64,000 nt of DNA from assembly GCA_937872385.1 (NCBI GenBank), contig CALMSO010000056.1:62001-126000 (forward strand), read 5' to 3'. Shown in pieces: positions 7,722 through 18,163 of this stretch. Below the pieces are notes generated by a model, which was not told the origin of the DNA, searched no databases, and saw only the letters and a program-made list of their open reading frames with translations. The translations under genes and the position numbers were made by a program. This DNA is from an uncultured Saprospiraceae bacterium. GTDB taxonomy: Bacteria > Bacteroidota > Bacteroidia > Chitinophagales > Saprospiraceae. The stretch's first letter is position 1; each line of letters starts with the position of its first letter.

Positions 7722-10058
7722 GAAAAAGAAACATACTACGCACCCAACGAACCTGCCGAAACCGGTATTGACATCCGGGAAATTCTATTTGCCTTTTTGC
7801 GCAATTGGTATTGGTTTGTCATCGGATTGATAGTAGTCCTTACCTTTGCCTGGCTGTACCTGCGCTATACCGTCACGGTGTATGGCGTGCGGGGCAGCTT
7901 GCTGATACAAAGCGATGCCACCAAACCCTCGATTACCGAAGAAGCTATTTTGGCGGACCTCGGCTTCCGTTCCGGCTCGGATGTAGGCAACGAAATACAG
8001 GTGCTCAAGTCGCGCAGCCTGATGCGCCGCGTAGTGGACTCGCTGGGCATTCATATTACCTATACCTTAGAAGGACGCATCAAAAACACGGAAGTATATA
8101 AAGATACGCCCATTGAAATAGAACAGATTGACAGCCTGAAAAAAACCTACGGCGTCACCATGCGCATTCGCCCTACACGGGAAGGCAGCTTCGTAGCCTA
8201 TGCTGAAAATGGCGATACCCTGAGCGGGCATTTTGGCATTCCATTTCAATATGGCGGCGGTACTTGGCTCCTGCATTCCAAAGGATCTTTTGCCGAAGAC
8301 GTGCCCCTGCGTATCCAGATTGGCAACCCAGAAGGGGTAGCCCGCAAATACGCCGGTAAGCTCAACATCCGCTCGGTGACCACCACCAATGTGCTCAATC
8401 TATTGCTCGACGACCCGGTGCCGGCCAAAGCCATTGATATTATCAATATGCTGGTGCAAGTGTATAACCGCAGTATTCTAGAAGACAAACTGCTGTCCGG
8501 ACAAAATACCCTTGAATTCATCGGCGAGCGGCTGCAATTTATCACCGAAGAATTGTACAATGTAGAGCGCAATGTAGAATCCTACAAACGCCTGCAAGAC
8601 ATCCCAGTGGAGCTTTCGTCTCGGGCCTCCGATTACCTATCAGAACTGAGCGTACAAGACGCTGCGCTCATGGATATGGACCTGCGCCTGTCGTTGCTCC
8701 GCGATATTGAAAAAAACATTGACAATCCGGAAAACCAGTTCAAACCCCTGCCCGTTACTTCCGAAGTGCTATCGGGTACGCTCGCTACTTTCGTTACCGA
8801 ATACAATCGCTTGGTATTAGAGCGCGAGCGCATCCTCTCCGCAGCTACCCCCAATAACCCCGCGGCCCAACTGCTCATAGCCCAGATAGCTACCCTGCGC
8901 AGCAATATCTCAGACGGGGTGCGCACCATGCGGGGGGAGTTAGAAAGCAGACGCCAGCAGATACAACAACGCCAGCGCCCGATTGAATCGAAAATACAAT
9001 CTATCCCTACTAAAGAGCGCGAGCTACTCCAGATTATGCGCGAGCAAAAAATCAAGGAGGCGCTGTTTATCTTTTTGTTTGAAAAACGCGAGGAAACCCT
9101 CATCTCCTTAGCCGCGCAAATATCCAATTCTAAAATTATTGATCCGCCCATCAATACGGGACCCGTATCGCCGGTGAAAACGCAGATCTACTTCTTAGCC
9201 CTGCTCGTTGGCTTGGCCCTGCCCGGCGGCATCATTCTACTGCGCAACCGCCTCGACAATAAAATCTATTCTGAGCGCGACATCAGCAGCCAGACGCCTA
9301 CGCCCTTCATCGGCATCATCGGGCAGCCCCGGGGCGAGGAAAAACTCGTCGTGCGGCGCGGTAGTCGCTCTTCCATTGCGGAAGCCTTTCGCCTCCTGCG
9401 CACCAACTTGCAATTTATCGCTACCGGCGAACCCCAACTGCGCATACTCATTACCTCTGGCGTGAGTGGGGAAGGCAAAACCTTCGTGACGGCCAACCTC
9501 GGCGCTACCATTGCCCTGTCGGGCAAAAAAACCATCGCCGTAGGGCTTGATCTGCGCAAACCCAAACTATCGGGCTACCTCATGGCAACTCCACCCGCTA
9601 TCGGCGTGACCAATTACTTAGTGGGCGAAGCAACCATCGAAGACATCATCGTACCTACCGGTATAGACAATTATTTCCTGATTGGCAGTGGGCCCATCCC
9701 GCCCAATCCCGCTGAATTGCTCATCGGCGAGCGGATGGACCAGCTCATGGCTTACTTGCAAGCCCATTTCGATGTCATCCTGATAGACAGTGCCCCGGTG
9801 GGCCTCGTCACCGACGCGCTGCTGCTGAAAGACTACGTCAATACCACTGTTTTTGTAACCCGCTTTGCCAAAACCGTCAAAGGGGCCCTACGCATTATTG
9901 ACGGTATTTACCATGAGCAAAAACTACCCCGCCCCAGCATTCTGCTCAATGGGGTCAAAGCTTCTCGCGGGTATGGGTATGGTTATGGCTACGGGTATGG
10001 CTACGGCTACGGGTATGGCTACGGGTATTATGAAGAAGATGGGAAGAAGAGGAAATAG
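7719..10058 (+). CDS. Wzc-type polysaccharide co-polymerase and tyrosine kinase
   Basis: A 779-residue inner-membrane BY-kinase. A Wzz domain with a first TM helix (about residues 26-48) is followed by a long periplasmic coiled-coil region, a second TM (about 488-507) and a C-terminal P-loop kinase. The Walker A SGVSGEGKT is near residue 580, Walker A' GLDLRKPKL near 608 and Walker B VILIDSAPVG near 686. The C-terminus has ten Gly-Tyr dipeptides plus one Tyr (residues 751-771), forming the autophosphorylated tyrosine cluster. It should control chain length with the Wza-type protein and be dephosphorylated by the PHP phosphatase upstream. Translation is probably coupled to wza through the heptamer spacer. 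Confidence 0.93.
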   Translation: MEKETYYAPNEPAETGIDIREILFAFLRNWYWFVIGLIVVLTFAWLYLRYTVTVYGVRGSLLIQSDATKPSITEEAILADLGFRSGSDVGNEIQVLKSRSLMRRVVDSLGIHITYTLEGRIKNTEVYKDTPIEIEQIDSLKKTYGVTMRIRPTREGSFVAYAENGDTLSGHFGIPFQYGGGTWLLHSKGSFAEDVPLRIQIGNPEGVARKYAGKLNIRSVTTTNVLNLLLDDPVPAKAIDIINMLVQVYNRSILEDKLLSGQNTLEFIGERLQFITEELYNVERNVESYKRLQDIPVELSSRASDYLSELSVQDAALMDMDLRLSLLRDIEKNIDNPENQFKPLPVTSEVLSGTLATFVTEYNRLVLERERILSAATPNNPAAQLLIAQIATLRSNISDGVRTMRGELESRRQQIQQRQRPIESKIQSIPTKERELLQIMREQKIKEALFIFLFEKREETLISLAAQISNSKIIDPPINTGPVSPVKTQIYFLALLVGLALPGGIILLRNRLDNKIYSERDISSQTPTPFIGIIGQPRGEEKLVVRRGSRSSIAEAFRLLRTNLQFIATGEPQLRILITSGVSGEGKTFVTANLGATIALSGKKTIAVGLDLRKPKLSGYLMATPPAIGVTNYLVGEATIEDIIVPTGIDNYFLIGSGPIPPNPAELLIGERMDQLMAYLQAHFDVILIDSAPVGLVTDALLLKDYVNTTVFVTRFAKTVKGALRIIDGIYHEQKLPRPSILLNGVKASRGYGYGYGYGYGYGYGYGYGYYEEDGKKRK
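9969..10028 (+). repeat. hexanucleotide repeat coding for (Gly-Tyr)10
   Basis: Ten GGN-TAY hexamers in frame near the 3' end of the kinase gene encode alternating Gly-Tyr. Synonymous changes (ggg/ggt/ggc, tat/tac) break perfect identity, but the tract could still lose or gain six-base units without shifting frame. Confidence 0.85.
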
Positions 10059-10212
10059 GGGAATAGGGCAAATAGGGCGAATAGGGGAATAGGGAGAATA
10101 GGACAAATAGGGGGAATAGGGCAAATAGGGAGAATAGGGAGAATGGGGCAAATAGGGAGAATAGGGCAAATAGGGGAATAGGGAGAATAGGACAAATAGG
10201 GTGAATAGGGTT
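10059..10212. repeat. 9-mer array, GGGNRAATA type
   Basis: About 16 units of a nine-base motif, GGGNRAATA (e.g. GGGCAAATA, GGGAGAATA), with a few eight-base units, begin within a few bases of the kinase stop codon. I see no gene here. Confidence 0.85.
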
Positions 10213-10260
10213 TAGAAAAGTTGAAGGGTTGAGAAGTTGAAAGGTTTAGAAAGGTTGAGG
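10213..10260. repeat. 8-mer array, TTGARRRG type
   Basis: Units TTGAAGGG, TTGAGAAG and TTGAAAGG are flanked by longer TTTAGAAAGG variants. The same family recurs at 11661-11692 and, reverse-complemented, near 58180-58210. Confidence 0.8.
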
Positions 10261-10280
10261 ATATAACGCCTACTGACTGT

Positions 10281-10494
10281 GCAGCGAACAGCAAACACCG
10301 AACAGCAAACAGCAAACACCGAACAGCAAACAGCAAACACCGAACAGCAAACAGCAAACAGCAAACAGCAAACAGCGAACAGCAAACAGCGAACAGCAAA
10401 CAGCAAACAGCGAACAGCAAACAGCGAACAGCAAATAGCGAAAAGCAAACAGCGAAAAGCGAACAGCGAACAGCAAATAGCGAAAAGCAAACAG
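10281..10494. repeat. long heptamer array, AACAGCA type (about 30 units)
   Basis: About 30 degenerate units of AA[C/T/A][A/C]GC[A/G] run through 214 nt. The first part shows a 21-nt higher-order repeat (AACACCG, AACAGCA, AACAGCA). Both strands stay open in several frames because the unit rarely makes stop codons. I do not regard those frames as genes. Confidence 0.9.
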
Positions 10495-10498
10495 TGTC

Positions 10499-10567
10499 CC
10501 GTCCTAAAATCTGGCATCTAACATCTATTGTCTATCATCTAAAATCTACCTATTCGCGGTTCACCGA
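10499..10567. repeat. heptamer array, ATCTNNN type, then reverse AACCGCG units
   Basis: Units run in strict 7-nt register: ATCTGGC (10509), ATCTAAC, ATCTATT, GTCTATC, ATCTAAA, ATCTACC, then TATTCGC and GGTTCAC, which are reverse-complement members of the AACCGCG family. The 25 nt at 10537-10561 recur exactly at 11723-11747. Confidence 0.85.
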
Positions 10568-10649
10568 TAGCCAAAAAACAGTTAAGCGTAAGGCTAAAGC
10601 GTTTGGTAGTTTGTGATAAAAAGAATACATTGAGAGATAAAAAGATACG

Positions 10650-11231
10650 ATGACGAGTGTATATAAACTAAAATTAGCGGATTTGAATGAAGCATTTTTG
10701 CAGGAGCTGAAGCGCCAGTTCGCTAATGCCGAAGTGGAAGTATATGTCAATACGCCGCGGGCATGGACCCAGCCGGAAGAAGATTGGTTCTGGAGCATTA
10801 TTGCATTATTAGATTGGGATAAAGAAGGCGATGACGACGCGGTATTGGCTCCGGCGGTGGCTCAGTTGGCGGTGTTGCCCATTCGCTCCATTTTGCTGTT
10901 TGCCGATATTTTATCAGAAAAACTATATAAGTTAGATGCGCAGGTTTTTGCCGAAAACATGGGCGCGTACAGCTTCCGAGAAGGCTATTACTTTTCCGTG
11001 GATGATTTTTTATATGCGCGTTGTTGCGTAATAGCTAACGGACGGGTTGCTTATGAAAACGTACTGGAAGACCCCACCCAAATGCCAGAAGAAAAAACCT
11101 TCGAATCCTTACTCCGCTTAGCTGCGGAAGCCTACCGAATCAAAACAGGGCAGCCGATGGCGTATGTGCCTGCGTATAATATAGAGACCTTTTCCAACGA
11201 AGAAGGCTGGGCGAATACTGAGCAGGTGTGA
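10650..11231 (+). CDS. DUF4240 domain protein
   Basis: A 193-residue soluble protein. An N-terminal strand-helix segment (MTSVYKLKLADLNEAFLQEL) precedes a DUF4240-like domain from about residue 48 (FWSIIALLDWDKEGDDDAVL) to 175, with FSVDDFLYARCCVIANG and YENVLEDPTQMP typical of that family. DUF4240 has no established biochemical role; members are often found near toxins or secreted-effector immunity genes. The stop codon overlaps the GTG start of the following URI-like gene, so the two are co-translated. The pair is bracketed by direct repeats (10537-10561 and 11723-11747) and is separate in content from the surrounding polysaccharide genes. Confidence 0.7.
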   Translation: MTSVYKLKLADLNEAFLQELKRQFANAEVEVYVNTPRAWTQPEEDWFWSIIALLDWDKEGDDDAVLAPAVAQLAVLPIRSILLFADILSEKLYKLDAQVFAENMGAYSFREGYYFSVDDFLYARCCVIANGRVAYENVLEDPTQMPEEKTFESLLRLAAEAYRIKTGQPMAYVPAYNIETFSNEEGWANTEQV

Positions 11232-11581
11232 AGCGGATGGGGAGAAATTACCACGGCAATAGCCGCAAGAATGAAAAACCACATCATTTATACGAAATCT
11301 TCGATGATGTTGACCAAAGTACCTTTAAATATGGCATTAGTGCCGACCCTATAGATGAAGATGGACTCTCCGAGCGCATTCGAACTCAGCTTTTTCTGTT
11401 TAATATAATCGCGGGCATGACACGGTTCTTTGCCAAAATTTTGCTGCGAAATATTCCCGGACGAATCAAAGCACTGGAAATAGAAGATAGCTACATTAAA
11501 AAACACGAAGAAGCTTTCGGACGTCGCCCGCCAGGTAATCCGGAGCGTATAAAAAGGAAAAAGAATGGAGATGGTGGATAA
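11228..11581 (+). CDS. putative URI/GIY-YIG-like nuclease domain protein
   Basis: A 117-residue basic protein. The segment LYEIFDDVDQSTFKYGISAD resembles the paired Y-x-I ... Y-G-I strands of the URI (GIY-YIG superfamily) fold seen in C-terminal toxin domains. It is followed by a conserved-looking NIPGRIKALEIEDSYIKKH helix and a GRRPPGNPER end. It starts with GTG at 11228 inside the preceding stop region (ATG 11237 is an alternative) and has no signal peptide. By order and overlap it could be a toxin whose partner is the DUF4240 protein, but neither the nuclease activity nor the pairing is shown. It could also be a detached toxin domain. Confidence 0.45.
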   Translation: MKRMGRNYHGNSRKNEKPHHLYEIFDDVDQSTFKYGISADPIDEDGLSERIRTQLFLFNIIAGMTRFFAKILLRNIPGRIKALEIEDSYIKKHEEAFGRRPPGNPERIKRKKNGDGG

Positions 11582-11660
11582 AAAATATAGACACCCCATT
11601 ACCTAACTGCGAATCGCCAAAACCAAGCTACAAAGTCATTGAAGAAGATGGGAGGAAAGG

Positions 11661-11750
11661 TTGAGAAGTTGAAAGGTTGAGGAGTTGAGACCGCATCTAT
11701 CGTCTATTATCTAAAATCTGGCATCTAAAATCTACCTATTCGCGGTTAAA
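11661..11750. repeat. composite 8-mer/7-mer array
   Basis: TTGAGAAG, TTGAAAGG, TTGAGGAG and TTGAGACC (11661-11692) are followed by seven-base units ATCTATC (11695), GTCTATT, ATCTAAA, ATCTGGC, ATCTAAA, ATCTACC, TATTCGC and GGTTAAA. It has the same block order as the array before the DUF4240 gene, without the AACAGCA block. Confidence 0.85.
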
Positions 11751-11849
11751 AAAAGGTTGAGGGGGAATGTAAAATCCAACGGAAAGCCCTCTTTCAAAAC
11801 CTTGCTACAGTCCAAAAGAGGGCTTATTTGTACGCGGGGTTACCTTATA

Positions 11850-12386
11850 TTATACAATAGCATTTACATCGGACGAGCTGACATTTGATGCGGGCGTATC
11901 TTCCATTTCGGCTTCGGTGCTGCCCTGAGAACCTTGCCCTTCAAAGCGGACCTTCAGCTTAGCGTGGGCGCTATCCATGCCGGGCATACCAGCGTCGGCG
12001 GCAACTTTGGTCAGCTTGTACAGTGTCAGACTGGTTTGATAGGCTTCCGAGCCAGCCATAATCTGGGTGTCGCGCACCCGCTCGTACAATTGTTCCAAAG
12101 GCAAGAGGATTTCGTTGAGTTGCTGAAACAGAACATAGTCTTTTTCCAATTCTTCGAACGTAAGGTAATACGGCAGTACGGTAGGGTTTTCTCGCGCTAC
12201 GTCGAGGGCATCAGCCACGAATAGCTTGTTGGAGCGGCTCATCTTTGCCAACTTCCTGCGCTCTTCAATGGTCAGACCCAATAAAAAAGGCATCCGGTAG
12301 CCAATTTCCTGAATCGCTTGTTTGACAGCCGAAAAGTCTTCTGGAGTAAGACTGGCACTGATACGGTTGTTACCAAGGTTTTTCAT
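11850..12386 (-). CDS. conserved hypothetical protein, helical
   Basis: A 178-residue protein read right to left, starting at ATG 12386. It is predicted to be helical and soluble: a basic N-terminus, a GYRMPFLLGLTIEERRKLAKM segment, a central acidic helical region (LEKDYVLFQQLNEILLPLEQ) and a Ser/Glu/Asp-rich disordered tail. I do not recognise a named domain; similar proteins occur as small hypothetical genes in Bacteroidota. It is the only minus-strand gene among the polysaccharide genes and lies between two repeat regions, so it may be an independent insertion. Confidence 0.65.
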   Translation of the reverse strand: MKNLGNNRISASLTPEDFSAVKQAIQEIGYRMPFLLGLTIEERRKLAKMSRSNKLFVADALDVARENPTVLPYYLTFEELEKDYVLFQQLNEILLPLEQLYERVRDTQIMAGSEAYQTSLTLYKLTKVAADAGMPGMDSAHAKLKVRFEGQGSQGSTEAEMEDTPASNVSSSDVNAIV

Positions 12387-12582
12387 ATTGTGTAAATTTT
12401 AAAATTAAAAAATAGGTTAACATCCTTTTGACGAATATATCTCTGAAAAGTCACACTTTAGCAGAACTTTTTTTATTGCAAAATACCCAATCCGCAACCG
12501 AAATTATCCCCGCGACGGGGCGCATAACACTGGGTTTAATCAACTGTTTCTTTTTCAGTACTTTATGATGTGTTTTTTGGGG

Positions 12583-12715
12583 CATGGGTGATGGGTCATG
12601 GGTCATAGGTGATGGGTGATGGGTCATAGGTGATGGGTGTCTAAAATCTATTATCTAATGTCCATTATCTATTATCTGGCATCTATTGTCTAATATCTAT
12701 TATCTATTGTCTTAA
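12583..12715. repeat. two heptamer families in one register (GATGGGT, then ATCTATT)
   Basis: Eight units of SATRGGT (CATGGGT, GATGGGT, CATAGGT) occupy 12583-12638, and ATCTATT-type units follow without a break in 7-nt register from GTCTAAA at 12639 to about 12715. No gene is visible in the 12387-13121 gap. Confidence 0.85.
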
Positions 12716-12716
12716 C

Positions 12717-13032
12717 ATAACTGGGGGTATCCCAGATACAAGTGGCACTATACTTTGCACCCCCCCTCACTATACTCCAAGTATAACTGGGGGTATCCCA
12801 AAGACAAGCAGCACTATACTTTGTACCCCCCCTCACTATGCTCCAAGTATAACTGGGGGTATCCCAAAGACAAGCAGCACTATACTTTGTACCCCCCCTC
12901 ACTATACTCCAAGTATAACTGGGGGTATCCCAGATACAAGTGGCACTATTCTTTGCACCCCCCCTCACTATACTCCAAGTATAACTGGGGGTATCCTAAA
13001 GACAAGCAGCACTATACTTTGCACCCCCCTCG
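12717..13032. repeat. 66-bp tandem repeat (minisatellite), about 4.8 copies
   Basis: CTGGGGGTAT recurs at 12721, 12787, 12853, 12919 and 12985, exactly 66 bp apart. Two variants exist: copies 1 and 4 carry GATACAAGTGG, copies 2, 3 and 5 carry AGACAAGCAG. Each unit contains ACCCCC ... TATAC-TCCAA-GTATA ... GGGGGT, able to fold into a hairpin. Because 66 is divisible by three, both strands show open frames with a 22-residue period; I do not call these genes. There are no unique spacers, so it is not CRISPR. Confidence 0.9.
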
Positions 13033-13121
13033 GTTATATGCAGCCAATAACTAAGTTAATATCGGAAGGGGGGTAAGTTTGGTTTTACGAACTATGAAGC
13101 ACACAACAAAAGCAATCCTAC

Positions 13122-14936
13122 ATGCGTGAGATCTGGCGGGAACTACTGCGGCTGCGCCCTTACTTTAGCCGCAAGGACAAGATGGGCTATCTTACCCTGC
13201 TATTTCTGATGCTGCTGGGGGCCCTATTAGATGTAATCGGCATTGGCGCCGTGCCCGCTTTCGTAGCGGTATTGGCCGTGCCGGAGGCGGTCATGCAATA
13301 CGAATGGATTGCCGATTGGTTTGAGTACTGGGGGCTGCGGCCCGGGCCGAGGTTAGTCACCTACGGGGCTATTACTTTACTACTCATTTACATCCTGAAA
13401 AATGCCTTTCTATTTCAGGTGTACCAATACCAATACAAATTGGTAGAACAGCAGCGGGTGCAATTAGCCGACCGGCTCTTCCGGGCTTATATGTACGCCC
13501 CGTATCAGTTTATACTCAACCGCAACACCGCCGAGCTGTTGCGCAATACCAATGCTGAAACCAATTTGATTGTTCAGGGGGTGATTATTCCGCTGCTGAC
13601 TACCATCATGGGTGTACTGATGACCCTGTTTACAATGGTCTTACTGATTGTAGCTACTCCAGTCATTGCCCTGCTGGGGGTCGTTTTGCTGGGAGGCGGG
13701 AGCGCCCTGTTTCTGCGCGTGGTCAGAAAGAAATTAGATCATTACGGCAAGATTGCCAAAAAAGAGCGCCGGGAGGTAGTGCAGGCGGTCAATCAAGGGC
13801 TGGGCGCTTTGGCCGAGGCGCGCATTCTGGGGCGAGAAGAACACTTCCGGGCACGACTGAAGGTCAGCCTGTCCAACTTTGCAAGGGTGACGCGACTTCA
13901 GCAGGTCATCAACCAATCTTCGCCCTATATCATGGAAACCATAGCGGTGGGGGGATTGCTGCTGGCCGTAGTAGGACTGATACTGACCGGCCAAGAAATA
14001 GCCAATATCCTGCCCGTACTGGCTTTGTTTGGGGCAGCTACCGTACGCCTGAAAGCCACACTTGGCAAGGTGGTAGGCGGTATTAGCCAGATGCAGTTTA
14101 GTGTGCCCGCCATCAGCTCGGTAGTAGATGACTTAGAAACACTCGAACCAGCCATTCGGCAGCGGCAAAGCCGGAAAAACCACCACGAGCCACTGCCCTT
14201 TCAGCAAAGCATAGAAATACAGGGGGTTTCCTACACCTACCAAAATGCCGATACGCCCGCCCTGCGCGACATATCCATCACTATTCCCAAAGGTACCTCC
14301 GTTGGCTTGGTGGGCGCTACAGGCTCGGGCAAATCCACTTTAGTCAGTATTATACTCGGTTTGCTAGAACCCGATAGCGGGCAGATACTGGTGGATGGAC
14401 AGGATATCAGCCTTAATCTGCGTGGCTGGCTAAATCGGGTGGGCTACATACCACAATTTATCTACTTGACCGATGATACCATCGCCCGCAATATTGCATT
14501 GGGCGTTGCCGATGCGGATATGGATTACGAGCGGGTCTGGTCGGCGCTGCGTGCAGCACAACTAACGGAATACGTCCATGGATTATCCAAAGGCATTCAC
14601 ACCATTGTGGGCGAGCGCGGCGTACGTATGTCGGGTGGGCAGCGCCAGCGGGTAGGTATTGCCCGTGCCCTGTACCACAACCCTGATGTGATCATCATGG
14701 ACGAAGCCACCTCTGCTTTAGATAACCAAACCGAAAGCTTGGTGATGGAGGCCTTAGACAACCTAAAAGCAGGACGCACCTTTATTATGATTGCCCACCG
14801 GCTGAGTACGGTGCAGCAGTGCGATCAGTTGTATTTTTTGGAGCAGGGAGAGGTTAAGGCGAGCGGGACGTATGAGGAGTTGGCAAAAGAGAGTGAAGCT
14901 TTTAAAAACATGGCTGAGTTTTATCCTTCTCGGTAG
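13122..14936 (+). CDS. ABC transporter, fused permease and ATPase (flippase-like)
   Basis: A 604-residue half-transporter. About six TM helices fill residues 20-310, followed by an ATPase domain from about 362. Walker A is GATGSGKST (about 396), the signature MSGGQRQRVGIARAL (about 502), Walker B VIIMDEATSALD (about 522), and the H-loop is IMIAHRLST. The family includes MsbA/PglK-like lipid and lipid-linked-oligosaccharide flippases. Placed at the head of the sugar-biosynthesis genes, it is the best candidate in the window for moving the lipid-linked repeat unit across the inner membrane, as no Wzx-type flippase is seen. It starts about 90 nt after the 66-bp repeats. Confidence 0.88.
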   Translation: MREIWRELLRLRPYFSRKDKMGYLTLLFLMLLGALLDVIGIGAVPAFVAVLAVPEAVMQYEWIADWFEYWGLRPGPRLVTYGAITLLLIYILKNAFLFQVYQYQYKLVEQQRVQLADRLFRAYMYAPYQFILNRNTAELLRNTNAETNLIVQGVIIPLLTTIMGVLMTLFTMVLLIVATPVIALLGVVLLGGGSALFLRVVRKKLDHYGKIAKKERREVVQAVNQGLGALAEARILGREEHFRARLKVSLSNFARVTRLQQVINQSSPYIMETIAVGGLLLAVVGLILTGQEIANILPVLALFGAATVRLKATLGKVVGGISQMQFSVPAISSVVDDLETLEPAIRQRQSRKNHHEPLPFQQSIEIQGVSYTYQNADTPALRDISITIPKGTSVGLVGATGSGKSTLVSIILGLLEPDSGQILVDGQDISLNLRGWLNRVGYIPQFIYLTDDTIARNIALGVADADMDYERVWSALRAAQLTEYVHGLSKGIHTIVGERGVRMSGGQRQRVGIARALYHNPDVIIMDEATSALDNQTESLVMEALDNLKAGRTFIMIAHRLSTVQQCDQLYFLEQGEVKASGTYEELAKESEAFKNMAEFYPSR

Positions 14937-14983
14937 CTGCTGAGGTTTTATTAATATTAACAAAGTAATTAGCCGTTATAGAC

Positions 14984-15722
14984 ATGATAGCAGTCATTAT
15001 TCAGGCTCGACTTGGTTCATCCAGATTACCGCAAAAGATGGGTAAATTATTCTACCAAAGTGAGACATTGCTGGGCGTTTTGTTAGAGCGACTTAATGAG
15101 GCAGCTATAGGCCTGCCTATCATTTTAGCAACATCTGCGAATGAACAGGATAAACTGTTAGTTACTATTGCCGATAGCAAAGGGATTCAGTGGTTTCAGG
15201 GGGATGAAGCCAACGTACTTGCTCGGTTTATTGAGGCCGCAGCGGTTTACAGCGTAAAAAAAATCATACGGATTTGTGCTGATAATCCATTTATGGATAT
15301 AGCTGGATTGAAAATACTAATTGAAGAAACGGATAACAGCGATTACGATTATATCAGTTTTGCTTATAATGATATACCGGTCATAAAGACACACTTTGGG
15401 TTTTGGGGTGAGGCAGTAAAACTGTCTGCTTTAAAAAGAGTAGATCAATTAACGAATGTAAAGCCCTATTTAGAGCACGTTACCAAGTACATTTATGAAC
15501 ACCCAGAATTGTTTTCTATAAAGTGGCTGGACCTTCCGAGTGAGATTACACAAAGAAAAGACATCCGGCTGACCGTAGATACCGCAGAAGATTTTCAGAT
15601 AGCACAAGAAATTTTTGAGGCTATTTATACGCGTAATGAGCATTTTTCTATCGGGGATGTGCTCGAATATTTGGATACGCATCCAGCCTATTTGGCGCAA
15701 ATGAAAGAACAAATCACCTTAA

Positions 15723-15733
<11 letters not shown>
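14984..15733 (+). CDS. SpsF-like cytidylyltransferase family protein
   Basis: A 249-residue nucleotidyltransferase-fold protein (COG1861/SpsF type). The start MIAVIIQARLGSSRLPQKM is the family signature, followed by LERL, ATSANEQDKL, FQGDEANVLARF and ICADNPFMD. SpsF-like proteins resemble CMP-sugar synthetases and commonly sit beside NeuB/SpsE, as here: the 3' end overlaps the NeuB-family gene by 11 nt. It probably activates a nonulosonate-like acidic sugar with CMP. The exact nucleotide and sugar are not decided by sequence. Confidence 0.82.
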
Positions 15734-18026
<2,293 letters not shown>

Positions 18027-18163
18027 CTTTATGATATAGTATTTGATAAAGTCAGACTGTTAGGATATATGTATGTGTAATCATAGGTTATGTAATAAAA
18101 TACCATATAACACCTTTGTCCTAAAAAGTAGATTATTTCATTTAAAAGCCTTGTACAATAATC

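Noticed and set aside
10028..10521. Long open frames on both strands through the heptamer array (QQTANTEQQTAN-type and LLFAVCCLLFAV-type peptides)
   Set aside because: They arise because a seven-base unit rarely forms stop codons; no start context, no domain, and the same peptides appear wherever the array occurs.
12717..13032. CRISPR array
   Set aside because: Units are contiguous and nearly identical over their full 66 bp, with no unique spacers and no cas genes.
12690..13054. Open frames with a 22-residue period on both strands in the 66-bp repeat
   Set aside because: 66 is a multiple of three, so frames stay open by arithmetic; no conservation or start signal supports coding.
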